Shown here: positions 54,738 through 64,000 of the stretch, one piece after another
How positions within the stretch are numbered: the first letter of the stretch is position 1
Layout: every line of letters begins with the position of its first letter
Assembly: GCA_013176395.1 (NCBI GenBank)
Contig: JABMLP010000018.1
Span: 124,001 to 188,000 of the forward strand
Source of the DNA: Venturia oleaginea
Taxonomy: Eukaryota; Ascomycota; Dothideomycetes; Venturiales; Venturiaceae
DNA length: 64,000 nt
Direction: 5' to 3'
Translations under genes and position numbers: made by a program
The notes under the pieces: model-generated
The model's input: the letters and a program-made list of their open reading frames with translations, nothing else
Database searches by the model: none
What the model was told of the DNA's origin: nothing

Positions 54738-55976
54738 ATGGCGCCTAGAACACCTAAAAGAAAGACTGCAAGGCGAGAATATGACACCACGAAGAGAATG
54801 CGATTTTTTCAGGCCTGGGATTGCAAGAATGAGGCCGACGGCGTCGGTACAATCGCATACCTCCCTGAAATCAATATACCAACTTCTACCGCACGTAGTT
54901 GGCTTAAACTACGAGAACTTACTGGTGATGCAGCATTCATATCACAGAGAAAGAGCAGTTGCATCATAGGGCGGCCTACCAAATTATCTGCTTCAGATCT
55001 TACCCGCCTTACGAACCAAGATGACCCCATACACGAAAAAGGCTGGCAGGAACAAGCCAATTCCTGCCCCGGCAAGCCTTCCGCAAAGACATTACAGCGT
55101 CACGTATACAATGCAGGGGCTAGGCGATTCAAGAAGCGTTATCAGAAGCAGATATCCCAGGCAAATCGGCCAAAGAGGGTTGAATACGGTAAAGAACACG
55201 AGAAAAAGACCATACTAGGCTTCTGGAGTTGGATTTGGTTCACAGATGAAGCCCATTTTCAGTCAAAAGAACTCGCCAATGCACCTGAATATGAGCTACG
55301 CTTTCCAGGGCAAGAGAGAGGTGTCAATGAGGAGCTAGAAGGCGTTTTGGATGTTACTATTCACGTCGCCGGCGGCATCTCATACAACAAGAAAGGAAAC
55401 CTCATATTCTACAAGGATCCGGCTGAGCCATCAGAGAAGGTCTGTAGGCAAGTCAAGCAGCCTAAACAACTCAAATACGAGCTGGATTCAGTGTACCAAG
55501 CCCGGCTGAAGGTCTGGCAAGACCATAAGACAAAGGAGGACGAAACACCAAAAGGAAACTGCATGACACAGGTTTTCTACGCCAAAAAGATACTGCCGCA
55601 ACACATTGAAGCTATTCAGGCCTTGGAGAAGCGTCAGCAGCGCAAATACTGGCTTCAAGAGGATGGTGATCCTTCTCACGGAATCAAGTCACCTAACAGT
55701 GACCCTGCAGTCATAAAAAGAGAAGCAGACCTTCTATTACTTATTCACCCTCCTCAATCATGTGATCTCAATCCCATTGAGTCTTGTTGGAACATCATTA
55801 AGTCCAGATTAGCTGGCAGGAGGTGGTCGTCGGTGGCTCATTTCAAGGCTGAAATCCAGGCAGAAGGGGACAAGATAACGCTCACAATGATACAGAAAAG
55901 GATCAGAGAGATGCCAGAGAGATGTAAGATGATTCAGCAAAAACCAGAGATCCATTGCAAGTCAAACGTGTGGTAA
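54738..55976 (+). CDS. Tc1/mariner-superfamily transposase, long-spacing type
   Basis: 412 aa, no introns or stops. An N-terminal helix-turn-helix region (residues ~15-60: TTKRMRFFQAWD, INIPTSTARSWLKLREL) is followed by a second DNA-binding part (GRPTKLSASDLTRL, KTLQRHVYNAG). Catalytic residues: D in WFTDEAHF, D in YWLQEDGDPSHG and E in CDLNPIESCW. By my count 38 residues lie between the second D and the E, longer than DD34E, so this is a different subgroup from the element at 25.4 kb. It is expected to be able to act on its own 42-bp ends. Confidence 0.93.
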   Translation: MAPRTPKRKTARREYDTTKRMRFFQAWDCKNEADGVGTIAYLPEINIPTSTARSWLKLRELTGDAAFISQRKSSCIIGRPTKLSASDLTRLTNQDDPIHEKGWQEQANSCPGKPSAKTLQRHVYNAGARRFKKRYQKQISQANRPKRVEYGKEHEKKTILGFWSWIWFTDEAHFQSKELANAPEYELRFPGQERGVNEELEGVLDVTIHVAGGISYNKKGNLIFYKDPAEPSEKVCRQVKQPKQLKYELDSVYQARLKVWQDHKTKEDETPKGNCMTQVFYAKKILPQHIEAIQALEKRQQRKYWLQEDGDPSHGIKSPNSDPAVIKREADLLLLIHPPQSCDLNPIESCWNIIKSRLAGRRWSSVAHFKAEIQAEGDKITLTMIQKRIREMPERCKMIQQKPEIHCKSNVW

Positions 55977-56002
55977 ATAGCATAATACATTCAAGTTCAA
56001 AG

Positions 56003-56044
56003 GATGGGATGGTGGGTCCGAGCGCCCTGCGCAGTCAGATTTGA
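56003..56044 (-). repeat. Right 42-bp terminal inverted repeat
   Basis: Exact reverse complement of 54650-54691; begins 27 nt after the transposase stop codon. Confidence 0.95.
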
Positions 56045-56568
56045 GGAACCCTGTGCAGTTAATACTTGATTTATAAGCCACCCTAAATTTTTTAAACACG
56101 TGCATTAATACTACAAAAAATGACTATAATATCGCAATTGTTAAGTTAATCCTATCAGGGTAATAGAATCGCTCGTCGTGTGATACATTCTCAAAATTTT
56201 GCTATTCACGGTATCAAAACTGCTGCGGCATGATTGAATATTCACGCGTGGGACTACCAAATGTGCGGCTAAAAAATCCTCTCTATTTAGTTTTTTGGAC
56301 CCTATCTCTTCTAATACTGGATGACATGCGAAAAGATTGCGGAGGCAGTCCGCGTACAGGGGGTTGTGAACATCGGATTGATCAGATCAGGCAAGATGTC
56401 AATGAATCGACCAAGGTCATCCGCAGTAGAAGTCCTATCTAACCTACGTATCTATTAGCAAAGATCGTCTCGATAAAGGAGCTGAATGTGGCCAACGATT
56501 TGTCCAGCGCCACGGAACAAAAATGAGAGAAGATTTTGATATTGCGTCCGCGTCATTGGGTTTGTCGC
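56045..56568. other. Intergenic, nothing recognised
   Basis: Flank of the second transposon; AT-rich first half, no supported gene. Confidence 0.35.
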
Positions 56569-57148
56569 TCAGACTCTTTGGATCCAGTAAACTGCAAATT
56601 CCTCCAATATTTTGATTTTTTTGGACTTCATCCGGAGCGCCATAGAGTCTTCAAAGAGACTTTTGAGGGTGAAGAGACCTGGCTTCGGGTTGGGCTCTAT
56701 TACTGGTGATTCCGGCGGCTCTAGTGTGTCCGAGTTGTTGAAATATTCGTAGTCGATCGGTTCTTCCTTTGTGGGTGGTGGATAAAGCGGCAATCTTAGG
56801 CGGCAAGTCAAGGAAGCCCAAGGCGGTATCCACCCTCTGCTTCACCTATGTTTCCCTCTTCTGACTTTCTTTTAAGATATCATTGTCCAGTTTCTGGCTC
56901 TCTTTTGAGGTATCATTGTCTGAGTTAAGGCCTGCCGATTTATCCAGGGTATTCTGGGATGCCAAAGTCGTTTGTCGTTTTTTGGGAATGGACCCGAAGA
57001 TGCGAAACATTATGGGATCGTTTCTGTTTCGGCATCGTCCTAGATAAGGGTTGACACCAAGTCCAGTAGTGTTTCCAGGGCGTATACTGTTATCGGACTC
57101 GATTCTCAACGGCCCTTCGAGGGCGGGCATATTGGGCGTGTTTGTCAT
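56569..57148 (-). CDS. Hypothetical protein, possibly spliced
   Basis: From ATG 57148 (MTNTPNMPALEGPLR) an open frame ends at 56846. A second natural-looking frame (PPPTKEEPIDYEYF to LEEFAVYWIQRV) ends at 56569. A GTGAAG...CCTAAG segment of 51 nt between them could be an intron, but the stop at 56846 precedes its donor, so the two do not join cleanly. The first part contains a short internal repeat (DNDTSKESQKL / DNDILKESQKR). No family recognised. Confidence 0.3.
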
Positions 57149-57247
57149 AGTGTTGAGTTGGGGGTTGTAGTTGAACAGGTTAATCGTGGTTGCAGAGAAA
57201 AACTGAGAGTAGAGAGTATTATATACAAAGACACTAATCGACTCCAC

Positions 57248-57420
57248 AGTCAAAGCGACGGTGGAAGAAGCTCGCAGCTTCCGAATATCGCTTTGGCTGG
57301 TGAGTATTAGAGTTCCCGCGACCATCAAGTCGAGTCAAAGCGATGGTGGAAAATGCTTGCAGCTTCCGAATAACGCTTTGGCCGGTGAGTTTTCAAGTGC
57401 CCGAGACCATCAAGTCGAGT
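57248..57420. repeat. 85-bp tandem duplication, each copy with an inverted repeat
   Basis: Copies start at 57248 and 57333 (agtcaaagcgacggtgga / agtcaaagcgatggtgga). Each contains a hairpin with arms caaagcga-ggaag-agct and agct-tcc-tcgctttg around a 3-nt loop. It lies upstream of the hypothetical minus-strand gene. Confidence 0.85.
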
Positions 57421-58486
57421 CTCTCGCAGGAAGTAGAGAGACATAATAACATCAACTCTTCTGATACATAATCCGTTACTATACAGTCCTAGAGGCCCAC
57501 CTTTTAGATCTTCTGTGTATAGAAGGTCCAGAAAATCAGTACAAGGCTTTCGAGGATAAGGTTTACTCATTTCCGGTCAGCATCCCAATTGACACACTCG
57601 TATTCGCCATGATGGTGTCAGAAAGATCTGTCAGGACCAAAAGATGTAGCGAGAATAGACTCGAATACGACCATCGATGGCAGATGCCAAGAGTATATCC
57701 GTGTGACCTCACCGTTGCTTGGCTTCTTCTTACGGCACTGGCAAAGGCGCCGTTACAAAGCAGCTTTCATTCTTAGCGAGTGGTAGTCGTGTCTTGAAAG
57801 GAGGCTGCCATCAGCCAGATTCTTTGTTTGAGCATGTGATGATGATAGGAGAGTAAGAGTGAGGAGAAACATCTGAGGTGGAGAACTGGAGATGCTTGAT
57901 TATCGGCAAGAGAGATTGCATTTGGGCTTGCAGGGATCATTTCTTCCACCACCCCCTTTTCGGCAATACTTCTTCCCTCGCATAAACTATGTTTAGCAAC
58001 AACAAGCTCTCCCAAAACTTGGCCTCTTGATAATCACGCCGCTCTCCCACGACCAACCCAGCAACTAGCCGTTGTTTTCTGTCTCCTTTTCCTAATGCTG
58101 ACTTGCACTGCCTCTACATTCGCCCACGCTGCGTCAACTCGTGGGATTATGGCGCTGGACATTCTCGGTTGCCAGAATTCATGGTGACATCTAGCAAAAT
58201 ACCATCGCTGAGACACTGGTCCCTCCATCAAGGCCTAGTGGCAAGCCTCTGTTAGGTCCCGGCCATGGCCCATGAGGGAGTATTTTTGGTTGATATGCCG
58301 TGTCTCCGCTCTTATCCTTCTTTTCGCGTCTTGACAATATCGTTCTTTCTTTCGTGCCATCACTATTTCTGCCCACTGTCCGCCTGGAGTCGTTCGTCGC
58401 TCCGTCCTGTCGTTGAGAATATCTTTCGTTTTTTTTCACTCACTACTTAATTCCACTCATTATTTTTGCTTAATTCCTTCTTCATC
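57421..58486. other. Region upstream of the peroxidase gene
   Basis: About 1 kb with no supported gene. The last 150 nt are CT-rich, as often seen ahead of fungal transcription starts, ending at ttcatcATGAAG. Confidence 0.4.
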
Positions 58487-61200
58487 ATGAAGTTTAACAT
58501 CATGGTTCTTGCGGCCGCAGCCGCGGGCTCAGTCTCTGCTGCCCCAAAACGCCGGTTTGATATGGAGGGAATGCTCAGAGAGATGGCTCCTATTGCTCGT
58601 CGTCAAGCTGCAAACACAACAGTTGAGATGATTGGCGACCTCAGAACTGGTGCAACGACTCCGGTGGGAACGACCATCAAAAAATGCCTAGAAGGGACAG
58701 GCCCATGCCAGGATCTTTCTCCCAAGGTAATAGAAATGCTCCTCATGTGTCGATAACAATATAACAAGATCAGACATATACTCCCCCAGGAGAGCTAGGC
58801 AGTGATGCTTGCAAAGCAGACACGTGCTGCGTTTGGGACTTTGTTGCTACCGATCTTGTCAAACTTTTCACTGGTTCGGATGGATTGTGTAACGATGATG
58901 GTAAGTTCTATCAAGTCGCTTGATATGCAATCTTCTGACAAAGGATTCTTCTAGCTCGTGCTGCAGTTCGCATGGGTTTCCACGATGCTGGTACCTGGGA
59001 GAGGACGTCTACATCGGGAGGAGCTGATGGCTCTCTTTTGCTCTCCACTGACGAGATCACAAGAAGCGAGAACAACGGCATGCAAAATGTTCGCATTGAA
59101 CTCCTCAAGGTCTTCGCCAAGTATGCTCTTCACAGTGTCGGTGCTTCCGACTTAATACAGTTCGCACACAATATTGCCGTCGTCGTCTGCCCTCTAGGTC
59201 CCCGCCAGATCACTTTTGTGGGTCGTGATGATAAGGCCACGTCCGACAACACTGGTCTCTTGCCTGATACACGCGCTTCGGCTTCATCTTTGATCGAGCT
59301 CTTTGCCAAGAAGACCTTCACTGTCATCGACCTCATCTCGCTCATCGGTGCTCATACCACGGCTAAGCAGCGATTCGTGGATACCTCCAAAGCTGGCCAA
59401 CCGCTTGATTCCACCCCTGGTGTCTGGGATGTCGCTTTCTACGGAGAGACCTTGGCCCCTAACCCACCAGAGGGTGTCTTTCGACTACCGTCTGATGATG
59501 CTTTCGCCAAATTCAACTCGTCAACTCGTGGTTTCACTGTCTTCTCCGACCCAGCTAGTGGTCAAGCTACCTGGAATTCACTCTACGCAAAAGCATACAC
59601 CCGTCTCAGTCTTTTGGGAGTCAACAAGATCAACCAGCTCACTGACTGCACTAAGGTTATGCCAAATGCTATCCTCGTTGTCCCGCCACCAGTCAGCTCG
59701 TCGTCTAGCTCGTCAGTCTCTGCATCGCCAACCTCAAGCTCTGCTGCCTCCTCCTCCACTGGATCTGTTAGCAACACCTCATCCTTAAGTAGCTCAACTG
59801 GACTATCCTCAGGCTTGTCAGTCTCTTCTTCGTCAATCTTAAGCTCTGCTCCCTCCTCCCCTACTGGATCTGTGAGCACCATGTTATCCTTCAGCAGCTC
59901 AACTGGATTATTTCCAAACTCGTCAGTCTCTGCTTCGTCGACCTTAAACTCTGCTCCCTCCTCCACTGGATCTGTGAGCACCACGTTGTCCTTCAGCATC
60001 TCAACTGGATTAGTCTCTGCTTCGTCAACCTCGACCTCTGCTTTCTCCTCCACTGGATCTGTGAGCACCACGTTGTCCTTCAGCAGCCCAACTGGATCAT
60101 TTTCAAACTCGTCAGTCTCTGCTTCGTCAACCCCAAGCTCTACTTTCTCCTCCACTGGATCTGTGAGCACCACGTTGTCCTTTAGCAGCTTAATTGGATC
60201 ATCTACAAGCTCGTCAGTCTCTGCTTCGCCGGTCTCTGCTTCGTCGGTCTCTGCTTCGTCGGTCTCTGCTTCGTCGGTCTCTGCTTCGTCGGTCTCTGCT
60301 TCGTCGGTCTCTGCTTCGTCAGTTTCTGCTTCGTCAGTCTCTGCTTCGTCAGTCTCTGCTTCGTCAAGCTTAAGCTCTGCTTTCTCCTCCTCTACTGGAT
60401 CTGGGAGCACCACGTTTTCCTTCAGCAACTCAATTCATCCATCTTCAAGCTCGTCCTATAGGAGTGTAACTGACTCGTCTTCAAGCTCCTCGAGCTACTC
60501 AACTTCAACCTACTCTTCTTACTACAGCCCACCATCAAGCAGCGGCTCCACCATCCCACACCCAACCTTCTCCTCGAGATCCTCCCTCTCCGAATCTCAC
60601 GTCTACTCCAGATCTTATTCGCACTCCTCCAGCCCGGTGTCACTCACAACCAGCACCATCTGCATCACAGAGACGTACGTCGACCCCGTCACGCCAACGA
60701 AGACAATCACCACCACTATCCCGTTGACCACGACCGTCTGTCCCGTCGAGGAGAGCGCAACATACTCGGCCTCTTCGTCAGCCTTCTCGACCATTACCGT
60801 TTACTCCAGAAAAACCTTCACAGTCACATTCGGCAGCAATACAAAGACAATCACCACCACTATCCCGTTGACCACAACCGTCAGTCCCGTCAAGGATAGC
60901 GCTACATACCCAGCCTCCTCATCTATTTCCTCGACCATCACTGTCTACACCACAAAAACCTTCACTGTCACATTCGGCAGCAACACAAAGACAATCACCA
61001 CCTCCTTCCCCGTTCAACCTTCCCTCACGACGCAGACTTTGAGCATCGCTTCAGCTTCAAGCACACCATCTGCACCAGTCAAGAATATGTCATCTAGCAC
61101 ACCGGGTTCTCCAATCACATTAAAGAAGACGAACACCGAGCATGAGACTGCTTGCCTTCCCAGGCCTACGGTCACGGCAACTAAGATCGTTTGGGTATAA
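58487..61200 (+). CDS. Secreted class II haem peroxidase with long Ser/Thr-rich tail
   Basis: Exons 58487-58726, 58774-58900 and 58955-61200 give 870 aa. Residues 1-19 are a signal peptide, then a dibasic RR pair that may end a propeptide. The peroxidase domain (~residues 60-385) has DTCCVWDFV, the distal AVRMGFHDAGTW (Arg and His) and the proximal LISLIGAHTTAKQRFVD (His), matching class II fungal peroxidases (lignin/Mn type), and FSDPASGQATWNSLYAKAY near its end. They oxidise phenols or Mn(II) with H2O2; which substrate applies is not decided here. Ordinary members stop near 350-400 aa. This one continues ~480 residues as a Ser/Thr tail: repeats of SSTGSVSTTLSFSSSTG type, ten SVSAS units, and three copies of a KTITTTIPLTTTV-like block. 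Confidence 0.92.
59745..60210 (+). repeat. Longer coding repeats in the peroxidase tail
   Basis: About five to six imperfect units of roughly 80-100 nt share tccactggatctgtgagcac, acgttgtccttcagcag and tcagtctctgcttcgtc. They translate as STGSVSTTLSFSS-type blocks. Confidence 0.8.
60211..60360 (+). repeat. 15-nt minisatellite, ten copies, coding
   Basis: Ten consecutive copies of tcgtc[a/g]gtctctgct, varying by one or two bases, encode repeats of Ser-Ser-Val-Ser-Ala in the peroxidase tail. Unit length is a multiple of three, so gains or losses would keep the frame. Confidence 0.95.
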
Positions 61201-61774
61201 ATGCTGTTAGAAGATAATCTGTGATGAGGGGTTGTAATGAGAGGCATACCTCTAACTGCATGAAATGGTATTATTTGTATTGAGAAGGAGAAGGCCGTGC
61301 GAAATCCTCGATCCGTGTATCTTTCAATTTTTATAGAAAGGTTTACCCTCGCCCTTGTTTGGTTTTTACTATTGATTCATGATGTAGAGCGTAGATTACC
61401 CATGTTAATATTATCTCGATTAAATAATTTCAATTATGTCTTAAAGAATTGCTAGGCCATCTCGTAATTGATCTAGCTACCAATTATACGGTAGACCTCA
61501 CCACTTATCGCAAATCAGAATCGAAAAGTTCAGTGCAACATGAATATCACATGGAACCTATCAGATCAACGTCAAGAATCAATAAGTAAGCTCAATTGAA
61601 CCCCATCTATTCAGCCAAATGTGAAAACCCAGGCTCAAGGTATCCAACTATTCGAAGACAGAAACACAAAAACGAGTAGGCTCGAATAATTATGAACCCT
61701 ATCCTACGCAACCCGTTCAATATTCAATAACCCCTCTCCCCCCCCCCCCAACCTCACCCAATACTCAGTCCTAT
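61201..61774. other. Convergent 3' intergenic region
   Basis: Between the stops of the peroxidase and the small secreted protein genes. Contains a C homopolymer near 61738-61749. No gene. Confidence 0.45.
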
Positions 61775-62237
61775 CTAAGGACATTTGATACCAACCTTGC
61801 CAGAAATAGAGCAGCAATCCGCGTTCTAAACATCCCACACATTAGCCTTCTGACCTCTCCTCTTCTCCCCAAGGAAGAGAAAACATACACATTGCGCAGT
61901 CGTGACACCGTTGTTACTAAACCAAGCAGCCTTATAACTGGCCTTGTTACAAGGCTGTGTCTCCGGGTGCTGGTTGTAGCAACCATTGTAACCGGCATCT
62001 TTACCTCCCCAGCAGCAATTTTGCGCTACGGTGCACTGGTTTTTGGTGTTAGCGCAGCGGTGTGAGTTGGGATGTTGTGAGTAGAAATGAGGGGGTATGT
62101 GTAGGGTTGGGTTGGGTTGGGAGTGAGGAGACACGAAAGAGGTTGTATCTAGGCTAAGAAGAAAGACTAACAGCGAAAGCGGATGGAGCAAAAGCCAGGG
62201 CGGCAAGGCCGAGAGAGAGGACGGATGAGAATTGCAT
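61775..62237 (-). CDS. Small secreted Cys-rich protein (87 aa)
   Basis: Exons 62237-62172, 62035-61889 and 61825-61775 (introns 136 and 63 nt; the first has a GCTAACAC branch point before ACCAG). Exon 1 encodes exactly the signal peptide MQFSSVLSLGLAALAFAPSA plus FA. The mature ~65 residues hold nine cysteines, including NCCWGGKDAGYNGC, QPCNK, AQCNADCCS and a terminal KCP. This density and size suit apoplastic effector-like or defence-type proteins stabilised by disulfides. No family recognised. The third exon adds the last four cysteines, supporting the splice model over the longer unspliced frame. Confidence 0.75.
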
Positions 62238-64000
62238 GGTTGATTATGTATTGGAATGGTTGAGTTTGGTAAGTGAGTGTAGGTTGAATTTGTGGTTGGT
62301 TCAATAAGGACAGTCACTGTGAGATTTCCTTTATACATGAGTAAATGAGCTTCAGTAACATTTCGCGGCGGACTGCTGCCGAATAGTTCGATGGAGTGGA
62401 AGTGGCATTGACCTTGGTCTGCCCAAACCGTATCAGCAACTCGCCAAGTAAGAAAAGTAATGGCGCTCTATCATTGCGGTGACAACGGCCATAAATGCGT
62501 GAAGCGGCGTTCGAAGCTTTGCACAGTAGAGCAGGGGATAAGAAGCAATCTTTCTTCATTGTTACCATGTGGAGTTGACCCGGACTTGGCTCCTACCTAT
62601 GTTGTAAGATTAGGGCCCTACTATCATCAGCCCGTCAAGGTGTTCACGTACTTTGGAAGTTTACGTGGAGAAACTGACGGCTAGCCCTGGGTTCGATTGA
62701 AGCAGTCGTGACTCGTGATTCGAGGCAATCGTGAATTAAGGCAATCATAAAAATTCCCCATCTCGTCGATGCAGGTCCCCTCCACAGAGAACCTCCAGCG
62801 ACCCTATGTGGTTCGCTTCATGGTTCAAACTTCAAAGGCGTCCTCGGAGTGGTGGAGAGCTCTCCGTACGCGTTTTGTCAAAGATAGATTTTCCAAGACG
62901 CTAAGACATGCTCCAATCAACCCACAAATAAAGTCGCCGTGTATGTGGTGGTGTTCTCATCGCAGCCTATTAAGACTTTAGCAGTTGATCCTGAAGACTG
63001 ATATATCTTCCAGACGATGAGGTGTATTGTGACATGAGTATATTGGATCGTAGTAGCTAAGTGGAACATGGGCGAAAAGGTGTTGCGCCCTTGATCCTAG
63101 GCAATTGTTTGACAGGTTGGTTGATCATTTGCCGTGTTGTACTGGTAGTTGTTTTTGCTCAAGGCGTGGTGGTGTAACCTCAGCTTTGTCCACGGAACAA
63201 CCCGTCCGCTGGTACTTGCAGGGACATGGCCTATGGCTATGGTCATATCATCACAAATTGCACCTAATGGAGAGAAATGCCACAACGGATGGCAGCGAGC
63301 AAACGTTTGACAGAGGTTGTACTGATTGCATTTCTTCGGGCCGTATCATCAACGACGAGCTGTCATCTTTCAGCCGAGAACGGGTCGTCCTTACAAGGTT
63401 GAATCCACCGTGTGAGCGGTAATGGAGATAAGTCGAGGAAAAGAAGCCGATTACTAGCCGTACAAACAGTAAAATTAGGAGGAAGCGTGGTCAAGAACGC
63501 CAGTCCACGAACCCCACGGTCGGCTAACTCGCCTCAGGTCCTTTGACCAATCGAGTAGCCATTGGCCAATACCTTTCAGCCTCTGCCAGTTGCCTCGCCT
63601 CGTGCCCGACTTATTCTAGCCTTCTGCCGCCTGTGAGACTTAACCTCAGTGACTCGGCCGAATCACTGACCTCTTCTTGACTTCCTCGTCCAACACATTA
63701 CCCCATCTGAAGAGTTTAAGCGCTCATTCCGCAAACGCTCCCCCCTACTGAGAATCGACTGTTAGAGGTCAGGCCAGCGTCACCCTTTACGATATATTGC
63801 CGGAGAACATATGTCAATACCACTTCCGGATCATCAGTTCTACTTTAGTTCCTAGCACACGAATGGATTCGTCAATCCGGGCCGAGAAAAGAGAAGCTTG
63901 ATTTAGCTGACCATGCTCAAGCCGGCAATCTATTTGTGGCAGTTTCAAAAATCAGATTGGTAGGAATTTTGTGGGCTTGCTCTCTGATTGTGACACAGCA
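62238..64000. other. Gene-poor right end of the window
   Basis: Only frames of 60-105 aa on both strands, none with a recognisable domain. Near the end the DNA has gactcggcc-type words. A gene may continue beyond the window, but none is supported inside. Confidence 0.35.

Larger units (their letters stand above)
54650..56044 (+). mobile_element. DDE transposon with 42-bp perfect terminal inverted repeats
   Basis: 54650-54691 and 56003-56044 are exact reverse complements over 42 nt. They enclose one uninterrupted transposase. The perfect ends and intact gene point to a recent insertion. No TA or other duplication directly flanks these ends; a TIR-like word (ccctgtgcagtta) just outside the right end hints that the true boundary may be further out. 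Confidence 0.88.

Noticed and set aside
59583..60428. 281-aa minus-strand frame rich in Glu/Ala/Asp repeats
   Set aside because: It is the antisense of the Ser-rich repeats in the peroxidase tail; its regularity comes from the minisatellite.

Overview
The window is nuclear DNA of a filamentous ascomycete (Pezizomycotina). Genes carry short GT-AG introns (mostly 45-150 nt) with CTAAC/CTGAC-like branch points, they lie on both strands without operons, and several families (CFEM, 2EXR-like/F-box, BTB, class II peroxidase, betaine lipid synthase, intradiol dioxygenase) are typical of this group. The protein styles suggest Leotiomycetes, but that is inference. No rRNA, convincing tRNA or CRISPR was seen. 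Exon models below were built by hand: each listed splice set restores one frame, but none was tested against RNA.

Layout. 0-9 kb: a Cys-rich protein with a probable frameshift, a small membrane protein, a 2H phosphoesterase, a 12-Cys metallothionein-like protein, and an unknown 445-aa protein with a truncated C-terminal relative beside it. 9-20 kb: a GCIP-family protein, a GPI-type CFEM protein, a roughly 350-bp tandem repeat, a tiny secreted protein and a long gene-poor stretch. 19-31 kb: a conserved fungal protein, an F-box-like protein, a tail-anchored protein, an intact Tc1/mariner element, an acidic nuclear-type protein, a BTB protein and a membrane protein. 32-45 kb is the housekeeping core: succinyl-CoA ligase beta (LSC2) sharing a promoter region with a DUF3245-type protein, CutC, a disordered protein, a thiolase and betaine lipid synthase (BTA1). 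47-51 kb: a secreted intradiol dioxygenase converging on a sugar-porter-type MFS transporter. 51-57 kb: a 2EXR-like protein, a solo LTR with target-site duplication, degraded DNA and a second intact DDE transposon with 42-bp terminal inverted repeats. 58-64 kb: a class II peroxidase fused to a very long Ser/Thr-rich tail, converging on a small secreted Cys-rich protein.

Functional themes. Secreted or surface functions (peroxidase, dioxygenase, CFEM, two small secreted proteins) and the transporter fit a plant-associated or saprotrophic lifestyle that handles aromatics. BTA1 supports phosphorus-free membrane lipid synthesis. LSC2 and the thiolase are core carbon metabolism. Mobile elements and tandem repeats sit in the gene-poor gaps. 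No contiguous biosynthetic cluster or clearly novel multi-gene system was found. The most unusual single locus is the peroxidase with its mucin-like, repeat-expanded tail.
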